Source: Gigaspora rosea
Taxonomy: Eukaryota; Glomeromycota; Glomeromycetes; Diversisporales; Gigasporaceae
Assembly: GCA_003550325.1 (NCBI GenBank)
Contig: QKWP01000235.1
Coordinates: 87,148-151,147, forward strand
DNA length: 64,000 nucleotides
Direction of reading: 5' to 3'
In this document: positions 45,775 to 58,300 of the stretch, one piece after another
Numbering within the stretch: position 1 is the stretch's first letter
How the letters are laid out: the number at the start of each line of letters is the position of its first letter
Notes under the pieces: model-generated
The model's database searches: none
What the model saw: only the letters and a program-made list of their open reading frames with translations
Told to the model about the DNA's origin: nothing
Position numbers and translations under genes: made by a program

Positions 45775-47330
45775 AAATAGACGATATTTGGTTGAGTGCA
45801 AAAATGATCCTTGAATGGGAAATCCCTGAGTTATTAGACCCAGAAGCGATAACGGACAGTGATCATGTCATAATAAGATCCAAATGGCACCCAAAATTCA
45901 AAGTAGAGAAAGTAAGAAGAAAGAAAAGGAAAAGGAAATTGTACCAGTACGGTAAAACAAGTCAAGAAGAATGGGAAGATTTTGCCTATGAAATTCAACA
46001 CAGACTAAGCAAAGAATACATTAAGAAAGAGGAGATGGAATGGCCACTGGGTAAAAAATAGCACATATGGAATAATATTGTAAAAACAGCAGCAGACAGA
46101 CACATCCAGAACACTCTAGTTGCACCAAAACAATATCATGCCCTATCATTCAAAAAAACGAATTTGCACAAAGATTTGACGGACACAAGCAGAATTATAA
46201 GGTTGTTGAACAAATTGGTAACTCCAAACAACACAATCGATATCCAAGAGAAAATAGGAAAAAGATTAGCAGATATCAAGGAAAGGAGGAATCAGCAACT
46301 AGTGGAATTAGATTTATCATCAATAGCAGAAGACAAAACTAAACTAATCAAAAAATGCAAAGAGTAGAAAACAATAATATGGAAGGCAAGAAATATGGAG
46401 AAGAACGCGGAGCAACAGAAAAGATCAAATTCTACATTAAAAGAAGACAAGAAAACTTTAAGGACAATACAAAAAAAATGATAGACAGTATTCTAAAAAG
46501 AAAAAAGGAACATGTATCCTTTGAGAAAATAGTAGAAGTTGATCAGGTGATAACAGACCTAAATGAAATTAAAAATAAAGTAAAAGAACACTTCAGGAGG
46601 TGGACAAGTCATAATCCAACGAATATTAATTATTGGGAGGAATGGAAAGAATACTATGCCCCAAAAAAGGAAATAGCGAAGAATACATACGAACCTCTGT
46701 TACGCACAATCACAGTTGAAGAACTAATGGAAGTAATAACGAATGCTCCAAACAAGAAAGCGACAGGACCGACAGGGATCTCAAACGAAATGTTGAAAAA
46801 ATTACCAGAAATCGCTATAAAAATCCTAACAGGAATCTTTAACGAATGCATGCTTAAAGAAGAGACACCCAAACAATGGAGCCTAGCAAACATATGGGTG
46901 ATTCCTAAGAAAGAACACTATAATAATGACCTAAATTATACCAGACCCATAACTCTAATCGAACATACCCGTAAAATATTCACAAAGATCCTAACGAATA
47001 AATTGAACAATATTCTATTAAGAAAAGAAGCTCTCTCACCACACAATCACGCGGCTCTTCCTCTCCAATCAACTGAAAAACCAATACGAAAATTAAACAA
47101 CATTCTGGAAGATGCAAAGGTGGAAGAAAAGGAATTTTGGTTACTGCTCCAGGATATGTCAAAGGCATATGACTCAGTACACATCCCGATGCCAGTAAAA
47201 GCGATGAACAGACTGAGAATACCAAACAGATTCATTAATCTAATAACATTTATATTAATGAACAGACAGAATAAAGTTCTAACAGACCTGGGTCAGACAG
47301 AATTATACAAAGTCGAAGACGGAGTAGATC
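45775..47330 (+). other. Duplicated assembly block, copy 2
   Basis: Second instance of 44218-45773. It continues smoothly into the rest of the reverse transcriptase (GETFSPTLWRIYYDP), while copy 1 continues smoothly from the endonuclease, so only one copy belongs in the element. Confidence 0.92.
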
Positions 47331-49969
47331 AGGGAGAGACCTTCTCTCCAACACTATGGAGAATATACTACGACCCGCTCATAGATAGGATCGCTAGAGA
47401 ATTCAAGGGATATATGACTGACACCCAAGTAAAAGACAAAAAGGTCAAAACAAAGACCGCAATATTAGCATACATGAACGACATAGCTTGGATAACGAAA
47501 TCAAGAGGGGACATAGAAAAATAATTAACATTGCAGAATCATTCTATAATCTAACAAACATTAAAGTAAACCTCACTAAGTCCGTACTGGTAACCAATAC
47601 AAAAGACAAAATAGACGTGATCAAATGCAAAGGAGAAGAAATTAAGAACATAGAGGAAAAAGAAGCATTCAAATATCTAGGGGTCTGGTTCACTTGCACA
47701 CGTTCACTAAGAAGTGCTCAGAAAGAAATAGAAAAAGAGTTCAAAGGGGGACTAAACAGAATCTCACTAGCATTGATAACAGAAAAACAAGCAATATACT
47801 TGATAAATGTTGTAATAATATCCAGAGCAACATATAGAATGCAAAGTTGTTACCTAACAGATAGTTCAATAATAGAAATTAACAGTAGATATGCTAAAAT
47901 TATTAAAAAGAAAGTGGGCATATCAAGAGGAGTACCTAATTCAACACTATATCAACCTGATATATACGGCTTGAGGAACCTTGAACAGGCACAAAATCAA
48001 TATCTAACGAATTATCTAATAAAAGGAATAAACTCTACTCAATTCGAACAATCAGTACTAAAAACAAGACTACAACAATTACAATGGGTGGCGAATACAA
48101 ATGAATCGATCCTCATAACCAAACCGGTCTTCACAATTAAAGAGAATAAAACATATACTGCACAGGCAATCCAAGCAATGCACAGACTACAAATCCAACT
48201 ATCAAGAAACCTCAATGAATGGCCAATACCAAAAGACGTACTTGGAACATCAATAAATTATATATTAGAGGATATGAACCAAGCGTCAGAAATAAAAGAA
48301 AAAATGAATGCTCATGATATATACGCGATAGAACAATTCCTAAATTACGACAACACAAAATGTATTAGCTGGAGAGAGTTTCATAACAATATAAAAAAGA
48401 TACCTAAAGAAAGAGAACCAAGCTGGTTTAAAACAACAATAGAGATGATAGAAGCAAAAGACCATCCCAAAGAAATGCTACATATCCCAAATCCGTTCAT
48501 ACAAACAAATGGAAAGAGGACAGTAAAAGTAGATGGATAATCACAAATGGAAAAACAGTCAGAAGAATCTCTAGCATAAAAAAAGGAATCATTAAGATTA
48601 AACACTGGAAAATAAACGACCTCAACGATGTAACAAGATTCAATGGGTGTATACTGAATGACAGAACACTCAAATTAAAGAATTGTACTATCACAAGGTA
48701 TCAAGAAGAGATACACGTCCTAAAGATAGACAAAAAGCGAGTGATCCATGCTGATGTAGAAAGTCTAATGAAGATCAGGAAACAAAAAGCAACAAAAAAA
48801 GAAATAAAAACTCCAGAAAACATATTTACAAAAGCAATAACAAGCTCAACGACGCCAATAATAGACGTACTAAAAAGCGCAGTATGGGGAAAGGAAGCTT
48901 TGGAGATTGATTTAACATTAGGAGAACAAAACCTAAGGAGAATAATGAAACCTAGTCTAACAATAAAGATACAACAAGTAAACAAAACATGGACAATAAC
49001 AAGCAACATATCACCAACAAAACCTCATATAACGCTTACTGGAATATACATGATACTTGGCGCAACTCACAAAAAAACAAAAATAAGAATAAACACTAAT
49101 TCTGACCAGTTAAAGAAGAAAATAGATGAAATTAAAAAACTAGACCCAATATACGTACTGAGACTACGCAGAGAAAATTATAAAAACATCTTAATAGTGG
49201 TTAAGAGAGAATTAATAGACAGAGAGGAAAACTTGGACATAATGATAAGCAAAGAAAAGAAATGTAACGTTGACGCACATGAGATAATGGAAATTAGTTT
49301 CGACCCCCAGAAACTAACAAGAAACTATCATACCCTACTGTACTGTCAAAATGTAACTCCATTCTGTAATAGGAAATTAATCAAACAAATAATCAGGGCA
49401 GAAAATACAACAAAATGGTTGGGACAAAACAGAATAAGATATTAGAAAGAAACCACACCAGAGATCAACTGGAGCGCCACAATAATATATCTATCACATA
49501 CTGAGAGACCCCTAAGTTTGGGCACCGACCCAACACAATCCAAGATAAAAAATTTCAAAATAAAATTAATAACTAATGAACTTCCAAACTATATTAACCT
49601 ACACATTAGGAACCCCAACAAATATAAGAATTACCTATGTGCAAGATGCATGCAAACGAAAGAAGATACATCACACCTATTAAGCTGTGAAGAAAATGAA
49701 GAACCACTGGAAAGAATAATAACAGAAGTAATAAGGAAGATCTATAAAAAAGAAACTATTAACGACGAAGACCTAAAAGAATTCACGAAAGAATACACGA
49801 ACTTACATATCAAGAAAGGGGTACCAATTGGTTTTATAACGGAAAAACGATAGGGATTGGACCGTCTAACAAAAAAAAGAAAAAATACGCAAGCACAATC
49901 TACCATGAAATAACAACACAAATATACGAAAAGATACCAAAAAGAATTCTCCTAATTAACAATGCTTAA

Positions 49970-50199
49970 TTAGAAAATATTATAGATCTTTGTAATATAA
50001 CTATATATAAATGCATCAAAGTTATATTTTGATGCAATTGCTTTAATAATACAAATATTATAACATTTATATCCGTATATAAATATATTAATTGAGTAAA
50101 TATCTGATATATAAACTATAACTCTGTTGAATATAACAATACTGTATATACTAAATAAAATTTTGAAGAGTATTTAGTTTCTTGCAATTTAGATCAAAA
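49970..50199. other. Probable LINE 3' tail and flank
   Basis: AT-rich, with ATAACTATATATAAATGCAT and the inverted pair GCATCAAAGTTATA / TATATTTTGATGC near 50010-50038. No poly(A) tail or target duplication could be fixed. Confidence 0.4.
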
Positions 50200-50434
50200 T
50201 AAGATACCTATTGTGTATCAATTTTAAATTTAAATGTTCCAAATTAGTTTTTGATTTTAAACAGAAATTTGGTAAAAATAAAAGACTTTTCAGAAATATT
50301 TATGCAGTATTCAAAATTGATATTCTAGTAGGTCTATTAATATACATAATAGGTATCATAATTAATTCTTAAGAGTATCTAGTTTTTTTTTGCTATTTAG
50401 ATCAAAATAAGATACTTATAGTATATGTTAATAG

Positions 50435-50749
50435 AGGTGGCAATAAATTAATCAACAATCACTTTACCGATATAACATTTCACTGACAATTATTCACCGA
50501 TAAGTTCATTTTATCGACAGTTTATTTCACCGAAGCTCATTTTACCAACAAAGTAATTCTGGTCATTGTCGTTAGGATCAGAGTAGAATTAGATAGAATT
50601 AGTGCTAAAGTTAGTGTGCTTTTTGAAAAAACTTGTTGGTGAAATGAACTTTGGTGAAACAAACTGTTGGTAAAATGAACTTGTCGGTGAGTATTTGTTA
50701 GTGAAATGTTATGCATTAAAGTGATTGTCAGCGAAATAATACGAAACCA
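50435..50749. mobile_element. 315-bp foldback MITE with CACCGA/TCGGTG motifs
   Basis: It is flanked by TTAATAG (50428-50434 and 50750-50756), and the related unit at 52737 has an uninterrupted TTAATAGGCCTACTAG. The arms hold several TTTCACYGA and TCRGTGAAA motifs in mirror order (CAATCACTTTACC near the left, AAAGTGATTGTC near the right). Confidence 0.75.
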
Positions 50750-50897
50750 TTAATAGGTCTACTGGTATATTGATTTTAAATTTATATGTTCACAATTAGT
50801 TCTAATTTTAAACATAAATTTAGCAAAAATAAAAACTTTCAGAGATATTTAGAATCAAAATTAATATCCTAGTAGGTCTATTAATATATATGATAGG

Positions 50898-52663
50898 TAT
50901 AGATGGCAGTGAAATTATAGCGGCAATTTCTACATTTGGCAGTAGAAATTGTTGAAATAATTTTACCAAAAACTTTTTAAAATTGAGATGCCGAATTAAA
51001 TTTCAATTGTTGAAATTAATTTACATACAAAAATTAAATCAACAGTTGAAATTAAATCAACCGTTGAAATTAAATCAACAGTTGAAATTAATCAATAGTT
51101 GAAATTAAATCAATGGTTGAAATTAAATAATCTGTTGAAATTAAATCAACAATTAAAATTAAAATTAACAGTTTAAGGGTTCTCAAGCATTTCTCTCAAA
51201 GTGATTAGTTAATTAAAGAGATCATGCACAAGTACTACAATTAATTGAAGTAATACTAATAGCTTTTGTTGAAAGTTTTTGTTGCAAAATGCGGTTATCA
51301 AATTTTAGTACAACTATTATAGTTTCTAATCATCTTTTTTAGTTATTGCGATAATAAAATCGATTGGCTGAATAATTTATTTTTCACCAATTAAAAATCT
51401 CTATATGCCAATTCTGGAAGTTATAATCCAAATGCTTTGTTATAGCTAAGATATCTAGAGTTATGGCCAAATTTTTTTTTAATCCTTAATATTACTACAT
51501 TGTTTGTACTTTATTTGGAATCAAAAACCAAACTCCCAAATCTTTCATTTACTCACATTAATTAAGTTTTGGAATAAGGCTTTCTATTTTATTTGGGACC
51601 AAAATTTTAATAAGGTAGCTGCACAATGCCATTGACAAGCTTAACAAAATTTTAGTGGTATTTGATTTACTACAAATCGACATATGATACTGTATACGGA
51701 AGNCATTGACAAGCTTAACAAAATTTTAGTGGTATTTGATTTACTACAAATCGACATATGATACTGTATACGGAAGGCTGATTTGGTACTATTGTGATAA
51801 AACAATTATTAAATTGTGATGACATTCTTGATCATAACTTGCTCATCAAGATATTAGTAGATTATATTAGAAGTTTTAAAAAATGAATGTTTTAACAGTT
51901 TATTAATACTAACTAATAAATTATTTAAATACAAGCCTATATGTGTACAGTATTATATAATATAATTAATCAAGTATAAAATTTTAATAATATATTGTAT
52001 TTATTCAATATTTTATAATTAGAAGTTAAATTTGTATAGAATTTTTTTAATTTTAATTATTTAATTGCATCTAAAAGTTTAACTTATTCAGGTGTTATAA
52101 TGAAACACAGTATAAGAAGCATTTTGTATAAGAATGGGGTTGTAAATAGCGTTAGTAAATATTATAAAAATATATATACATATTTTTGAATACTTAAATC
52201 AATCGATATATCAATAGACAAAACCAGTAATATCAGAAATAAATCAAACAAAAACAGGGCATAACTTAAACTTGATTAAAATAATCCTTTGGAAGAGATA
52301 ATCATATACAAATAGCACTATAAAAGCCATATCAAACTGGTTTAATATAAAATGAAATCGGACCACAATGTCATGTGACAATATAACCAATCAAAGAACA
52401 GTATTTGTTCACATCATTTCACTTCTCAGATAACATACACTATATTGCACTCCATTCTTGGTATAGCCAAATTAATTTTTTAATGATTAAGTTATTTCAA
52501 CAGTTGAATTAATTTTGATGGTTAATTTAATTTCAACCGTTGAATTAATTTTAACTATTAAACTAATTTCAACTGTTGAAAATAATTTCGGTTTCAACAG
52601 TTGAATTTAATTTTCATCCGTTGAAATTTACAAAATTTAAATTTAATTTCACTGCCATCTATA
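50898..52663. mobile_element. hAT-like element with GTTGAAATTAAATC motif arrays
   Basis: Left end TATAGATGGCAGTGAAATT and right end AATTTCACTGCCATCTATA are exact inverted repeats flanked by ATGATAGG / ATGATAGA, an 8-bp duplication with one mismatch. Subterminal arrays of CAACAGTTGAAATTAAAT (51000-51170) are mirrored by AATTTCAACYGTTGAATTAA (52495-52640). It includes the single-N joint at 51703 and an inverted copy of the dispersed repeat seen at 20983. No ORF. Confidence 0.85.
51630..51776. other. 73-bp duplicated contig overlap around a single N
   Basis: Bases 51630-51702 and 51704-51776 are identical 73-mers separated by one N at 51703. The pattern is the same as at 45774 and is best explained as an unmerged contig overlap. 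Confidence 0.92.
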
Positions 52664-52880
52664 ATGATAGATATCTTAATTAATTCTAAAAAGTATCTGG
52701 TGAATTTAGATCAAAATAAGATACCTAAAATGTATGTTAATAGGCCTACTAGTATGTTGATTTTGAATCTAAATATTTTTGAAATGTCTCTTATTTTTGC
52801 CAATTTTTGTTTGAAATTAGAAACTAATCATGGACATTTAGAATTTTCCTATATAGGTATTATATTGATATATTAGCAAC

Positions 52881-53985
52881 CTGATTGTTGTTTAATAATA
52901 AGGTTATGGACAAGCAGATGATACCAGAAAAGGATAAATCTAATCTGATAAGTAAAGTTATTAAAATAAGGAATTTCTAAATTAGAACAATATAGTACTT
53001 ATTTATAAAAGAATGAATTATAAGGTTTGAGAATTAGGACATATTTGCCTATACCCAAAATAGAAGGACATAAAACCTTGAGAAAAAGCATATAGAAAGA
53101 AAGCACCAAGTGGCACTGGACAACCTACTGGGACCTAAATTAAAGCTAAAACTAAAAAACACTACCAGTAGTCAGAGTACTGAATGACAAGAACCAAGAA
53201 AATGAACTAAGTATAGAGTAGGAGGTATAGATAATGAGGATGACCCAGCCAGTAGTATCATGTGAGTTAAAAAACTGTAGACTTGATAATAAGGCCCTAC
53301 ACTGTGGGACCAGGAACCTGGAATATCAATTGATAGACTTAAAAAAACATGTGGTACCTACGGTACTAGCATGGTGATAAATTAAGAGGCAATATACCAT
53401 TTTGTAGATCTCTACCAATAGATAACTCTGGCCTTAGGGAAGATCCAAAGGTGACTAAGGACCTTCTGGATAGTGGTGAAAGAAAAAAAAACTATGTAAC
53501 TGCACTGAGATACTCTACTACTTCTTCAGGGAATTGATTTATAGCAATTGAATTAATAGTATTAGAGTGCTAATATTTATTACCTAATGTCCATTTACTA
53601 TAGAGGCTTACCCCCACTCAGATTAAAAATTTTAGCCAATCAAATTTAACTAAAAGGTAAGATTATGCTGACCCTCTACCCCATAAAATATTATCTAATA
53701 AATGTCAGCGGAATCTTTCATAGGGGCAAGTATTAAATATTCACTAAGTATTGGTGATCTGCAAGTTATATAATAAATTAGAGGATAGAATGGGCCAGGC
53801 TAAACTCAAAAATTTGCAGATTTGAACCAGGCTTGGGCTTAGTTTTGGCCTATATTTTTTAGCCCATCATTATTTGAGCCAGGCTTGGACCAGACCCATT
53901 AAAATATCAGGCCAATAAAAAAGCCCATACAGTCCAATAACTTTCTAGTAAATTGCTAATTGCTAATGGTGGGAGAAACGCAATT
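52881..53985. other. Unassigned DNA with weak coding-like patch
   Basis: A short plus-strand frame near 53241-53365 reads QPVVSCELKNCRLDN and GTRNLEYQLIDLKK but is closed by stops on both sides; it may be a relic. 53790-53960 has several GCCAGGCTTGG/CCAGGCTTGGACCAG motifs and resembles a motif-array transposon end. Nothing firmer can be said. Confidence 0.35.
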
Positions 53986-53993
53986 GTCTGTAA

Positions 53994-54181
53994 TAGAGTT
54001 AACATCTCTATCTGGATATATATATCAGATATAAACTATATTATGTAATATAATATGATATAGTGTTTTTATATCCGGATATAAATAAATCCGGATTTAA
54101 ATTTAAATTCGGATATATACTATGTTAAAACTAGATATATCTGGATATAAAAAATATATTCAGATAGAGGTATTAACTCTA
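53994..54181. mobile_element. 188-bp hAT-like MITE (TAGAGTTAACATC ends)
   Basis: Left end TAGAGTTAACATCTCTATCT and right end read inward TAGAGTTAATACCTCTATCT are inverted, with exact 8-bp duplications GTCTGTAA (53986-53993 and 54182-54189). The interior is a run of ATATCCGGATATA motifs. Confidence 0.9.
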
Positions 54182-54189
54182 GTCTGTAA

Positions 54190-55199
54190 TAGTTAAAAAT
54201 TAATAAATAATATATCTTATAGCTGCTCTACTTTATTATCTTACAAGTTCGATGGGTGGCACAAAGCGCTACCCTATCCATCTTTGTTTATTTTTTATAT
54301 TCAATAAAATCATATGGTATTAATGTATGGTATTTTGATTTATGTAGTTGACCAAATACTATTTGATTTCATGATGATTGGAACAAGACTTCTTTGATAC
54401 TTATGTATTAAGCAGTTTTATTTATAATTTTAATTAATACTCTTCAAATATCAGAAGCATCTAGTTAATAAAAAAATTTGAAATCTATAAGTTATGTTTT
54501 TATAAGGTTATTCTGTGATAAAAGAAAATTTTGTCCAGATCGTCAATAGCCCAATTTGCGATATCGATAAAGTTGTATCATTCCAAATTAAGAAATTAAT
54601 AATGAAAAAAGTGAAAAAGACTTGTTTAAAATTAAACATTCAAAAGCTTTACTTATTAAATTTTTTCTTTTTACAGTTCAAGACATCTAAAGACTAAAAT
54701 GCTAATTCGCAACAAATTTGTCCTATTTTAAAAAAATTCATAATGAATTTTGATGTTTTATTGATTTCTTGTATTTTGATTGGTTAATTTTTTTTTTAGT
54801 AGCTAAAATTTTATTAATTAACAAATTTTTTAACAATTAGCCAATAAACAAAGACCAAAACATGTGATTTGTCCCATTTTGGTAATTTTTAACATATCAT
54901 ATAAAAATTGTACATATCTAAATTGATATAAATCAATAATGTATAATAATTATTTTCAAAATAAAGTCGCTAAGTTGTAGCAAATTAGCTTGGCTACAAT
55001 TTAGCAGCTTCCTTTTTTTATATTTTTTCTGTATCATGAGCTATTAATTTTTGAAATTATTTTAGTCTTTGGGTGTCACGCACTGTATAATGTAATACAC
55101 AATATATTTGCAGTATAATAAAATTCAAATAATGTGATAATATGTAATAATAGTTTAATGGGAAATAGAAAATAGCAAATTATTTATGTTATTGCAAAG
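54190..55199. other. Candidate body of a non-autonomous Helitron, no gene
   Basis: This AT-rich DNA ends at a Helitron-like 3' terminus (55215-55244). Near 54250 lies GATGGGTGGCACAAAGCGCT followed by ACCC, a GC-richer palindromic patch. The 5' TC end could not be fixed, and no ORF is convincing. Confidence 0.35.
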
Positions 55200-55214
55200 T
55201 AATAGCAACAAACT

Positions 55215-55244
55215 CCGTCGTTTAACGACGGGTCCAGTATCTAG
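55215..55244 (+). mobile_element. Helitron-like 3' terminus (hairpin plus CTAG)
   Basis: CCGTCGTTTAACGACGG is a perfect 8-bp-stem hairpin, followed after nine bases (GTCCAGTAT) by CTAG and then T. Helitron 3' ends are defined by a short GC-rich hairpin about ten bases before CTRR, with insertion before T. The element would extend leftward from here. Confidence 0.6.
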
Positions 55245-55356
55245 TAAAGGTTTAAATTAATCTAAATAAGACTGCCAATATATAATAGATATAATGTAAA
55301 TATATTTAGCAAATATATAGGTTTCTGTAAAGATCACAAAGATATTCCTAATTTAT

Positions 55357-58300
55357 CTATTGAGTAAAATTTGTGATAGCCAAAGAAAAGACCCAAGTAG
55401 TAATAGAATTGGCTGGACTTTGATAGGTTAGAATACCACCAGTAATATTCCATACATTTGGTAGTAAATTTACTGTTTCATTGTTATTAGATGTGCGGAA
55501 AGCAGTAAATGAACTAATATTGAACATAGAAACATCGATATTCCAAACATCTGATATATTATTCTTATTTGTACAAACTAAAACAAGTGTTTTGCTGTTA
55601 GCATCAAATGCAGCAAGTGTATCATTATCATTAGAAGAAATAATTTGATATCCTAAAGAAATTAAAATAGCATTTTAGTAAAAAATTTACTATAAATATG
55701 AAAATATGTGAGCAAAAATATACCAGGACGAATGAACTTTGTGTATTGAGCAAATCCATAAAATGATAAACGTATATCTAAAGAAGTTGTCGGATTACTA
55801 AAATCTGCACCGATCAAGGCAAAATCATTACCAACATTACCATTAGGAGCCTAATGGATGTAGCAAATTTTGATATTTTAATATTATGATATATATCTAG
55901 AACAAAAAATCAAAGAAAAAGTAACCTACATGTTCAATTACTTGCCAATAAGCCCATGCAACTGGCTTTTTTAGATAAAAATAGTTACATTATAAAACTG
56001 TACCATAATTAATAGTTATTGTATGGGTTGTAGTGAATAACCCAGTACACACGGGTTCATATTCCGTGCCGAAGGCACGGGATTTAAATATGAACCCGTG
56101 TGTGTAACGGGTTATTTCAACACCCATATAATAACTATTTTATTGCACGGTGTCTGACGTAACAATCCCGTGCCAATAAGTAAATGAAAAAAGCACGGGT
56201 TGTCACATAAGACCCGTGCAATAAAAATGAAAATATTTCTTTAAGTATATTTTGTTGTCATTTTCACCTTAAGATTTCTCATGTCATTTAGAATTGCTTC
56301 AGAAAGTTTAATGCTTGTGGACATATCTTTTGATGAGTAGAATCCCCTATACCATCATTTAACCGAAAAGAACCGAGTTAATTTGACAATACTTATAAAG
56401 TATAATTTTTGCAGCAAAAATTACATACACTTCGCTCATCCAAAGTCTCTTGTTATCTTGTTTTGAAATATTAAAGAGTTTCATTCTTTGAGTTCCACCA
56501 TAAGTATGAGTATTGTACTGGCTAATATGTGATTTAGCATCATTGTCAATACAATGTTCGGAATAGACTTCTTCATCAATTTTATTTTCATCGAAGGCTG
56601 AAATTGATGTCTTGTTTGAGAGACCTTTTTCATTAAGATATGCACCGACCTGTAAAAGGTATTTTTAACAAATAATTTTATTTTTTTCTAATTTTGGTAA
56701 GATTACCTTTTTAATAATTATATTCATTGTCGAACAGTTGTAAGAACATCCTTCTTGGTAACCTGTTTGAATAGATGATGTGATATGCATTTAATGTACT
56801 TAAAAAAATATCTTTTTTATGAATAATGAGGGATAGAAATACAAATTTAATCGAAGAGTTGATAAAAAGTTTTATAGCAACTAATTGTTAAATAATTATC
56901 TCAATCAATTTTAGAAAAAACCTTTAACAAATTAATTTAACTACAATGCATGAGATTATACAATTAGCTAATTGAAACATATGATAGCTAATGAAATTAA
57001 GCTGCTAAAGTTCGTCAACTATTCGATTGGACTATATAGATAAAATTGTGCGTGCATACCAGAATATTCCCAAAATCTATCTGTTGGTTCATTAAATGGT
57101 TCTAGAGTTCTAAAAGTAAGTCCTTGCTCTTTATACCATTTAACAACTTCAGTCAGATAATCAGCATATGCATCGAAGTAGTAGGAATTGAGGTTATCAC
57201 TGAAGTAATGGCCTCCAGAAGAGCAGCCACTACAAATATTCGAGAGATTTGAAATAATTTTATTACCTTTGTATTATTTTTTGAGAACTCACCTATTGGT
57301 CATCCAATATGGAGGGCTGAAAAGTACAAAGATGTTATACATGTTCTAATTTTTTCCTTTCAAAAAAATTTCAATATAGCCTTACATACCTATTGGAAAA
57401 TGCCTCAAAGATATCAGCACCACGCTCCTTCGCAGCTATTAATTATTACACATTAATGCACGATAAAAAATGTTTACATGATCTTTAACATTTCATACCA
57501 TATAACATCCATCTTTGATTTGCATCAGAGGTCCAATTATACGAACAAGTTTTGCATGGCAAAAACCCTGGCACATCACCCGCAATTCTCATGTGATGAT
57601 GACTTGGATCATCTCCTCCTCCGATATTATATCGAATAACATTTAGTCCCAATCCCTATTTTTTTTTTTTTAAAAAAAAAAAACCAAATTTAGTTATTTA
57701 CACATATTAACTACTATATTCATAGACCTGATTGGATGGATATTTTTAAAGATTCAGATTTGATCAGAAAGGTCAGATCGAGCCTAAGTATGGATCAAAC
57801 CCATAAAAATCCTGTTTAGATCCGGTTCATAATTTATTTTCCAGAGATAATTATAGATGTTTCATAAATTCTGGGATAACTAAAATTTGCCGATGACTCA
57901 ATTAATAAGTTTCTGATAGTGGCCGACATTATTGATTCTAATTTAGTAAATTAACCGATTTAATTGTCCCGGAATTTATGAAAGCAGTATAGAAATTGCT
58001 AATATAGTAACCAAATTCACTTGTGGGCATCGGCTGTTATTAGAAACATGCGCAGGAATAATGAATTCAACCTAAACTTACAGTATAACGGGCCTAATCT
58101 ATATGCGGATTCTGATTAAGAAATAGACAATGTTTCAACATAATCAATGAGCAATGTAAATAAAATACCACACTTCAGAATTTATACATGTTAGTTTACA
58201 GCAGCAGAGTGAAACATAGAATAATAACTTATCCTAATTAAATATGTTTGCATTAGAAAAGTAAACCTATTAATTATGTTTCGCTCTTCGTATTATAGCA

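Larger units (their letters stand above)
43560..49969 (+). pseudogene. LINE ORF2: AP-type endonuclease, reverse transcriptase, zinc knuckle (broken)
   Basis: ORF2 proteins nick target DNA and copy the element RNA. ATG 43560 overlaps the ORF1 stop (ATGTCTGA). The endonuclease (to 44501) shows THNVQGLNNK, AETNL, MDDFNTN (usually GDFN), IDDIWL and SDHVI. RT blocks are KKATGPTGISNEML, PITLIEHTRKIF, QDMSKAYDSVH, GETFSPTLWRIYYDP, YMNDIAW and FKYLGVWF. The C-terminus has a CCHC knuckle CARCMQTKEDTSHLLSC (49636-49686). Defects: TAG 44502-44504, frameshifts near 44800, 47520, 48525 and 49840, and TAG 49443-49445. YMNDIAW has Asn where the first catalytic Asp of YxDD is expected, so this copy is dead even without the stops. 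The true length is about 4.85 kb, because 1557 bases are an assembly duplicate. Confidence 0.88.
50200..52880. repeat. Three foldback units of one family, two invaded
   Basis: The ordered words AAGATACCTA, ATGTTAATAG, GGTCTACTAGTATATTGATT and TTTAAACATAAATT occur at 50200-50345, 50400-50900 and 52680-52880, with the complement order (CTAGTAGGTCTATTAATATA, AATAGGTATCATAATTAATT) closing each unit. Unit two is split by 50435-50749 and unit three by 50898-52663. The copy at 52737 shows the empty site for the first insertion. Confidence 0.75.

Noticed and set aside
44218-47330. A genuine tandem duplication within the LINE
   Set aside because: Blocks of equal length with no visible difference, separated by a single N and with properly continuing outer flanks, indicate an assembly overlap; a real duplication would not place an N exactly at the junction.
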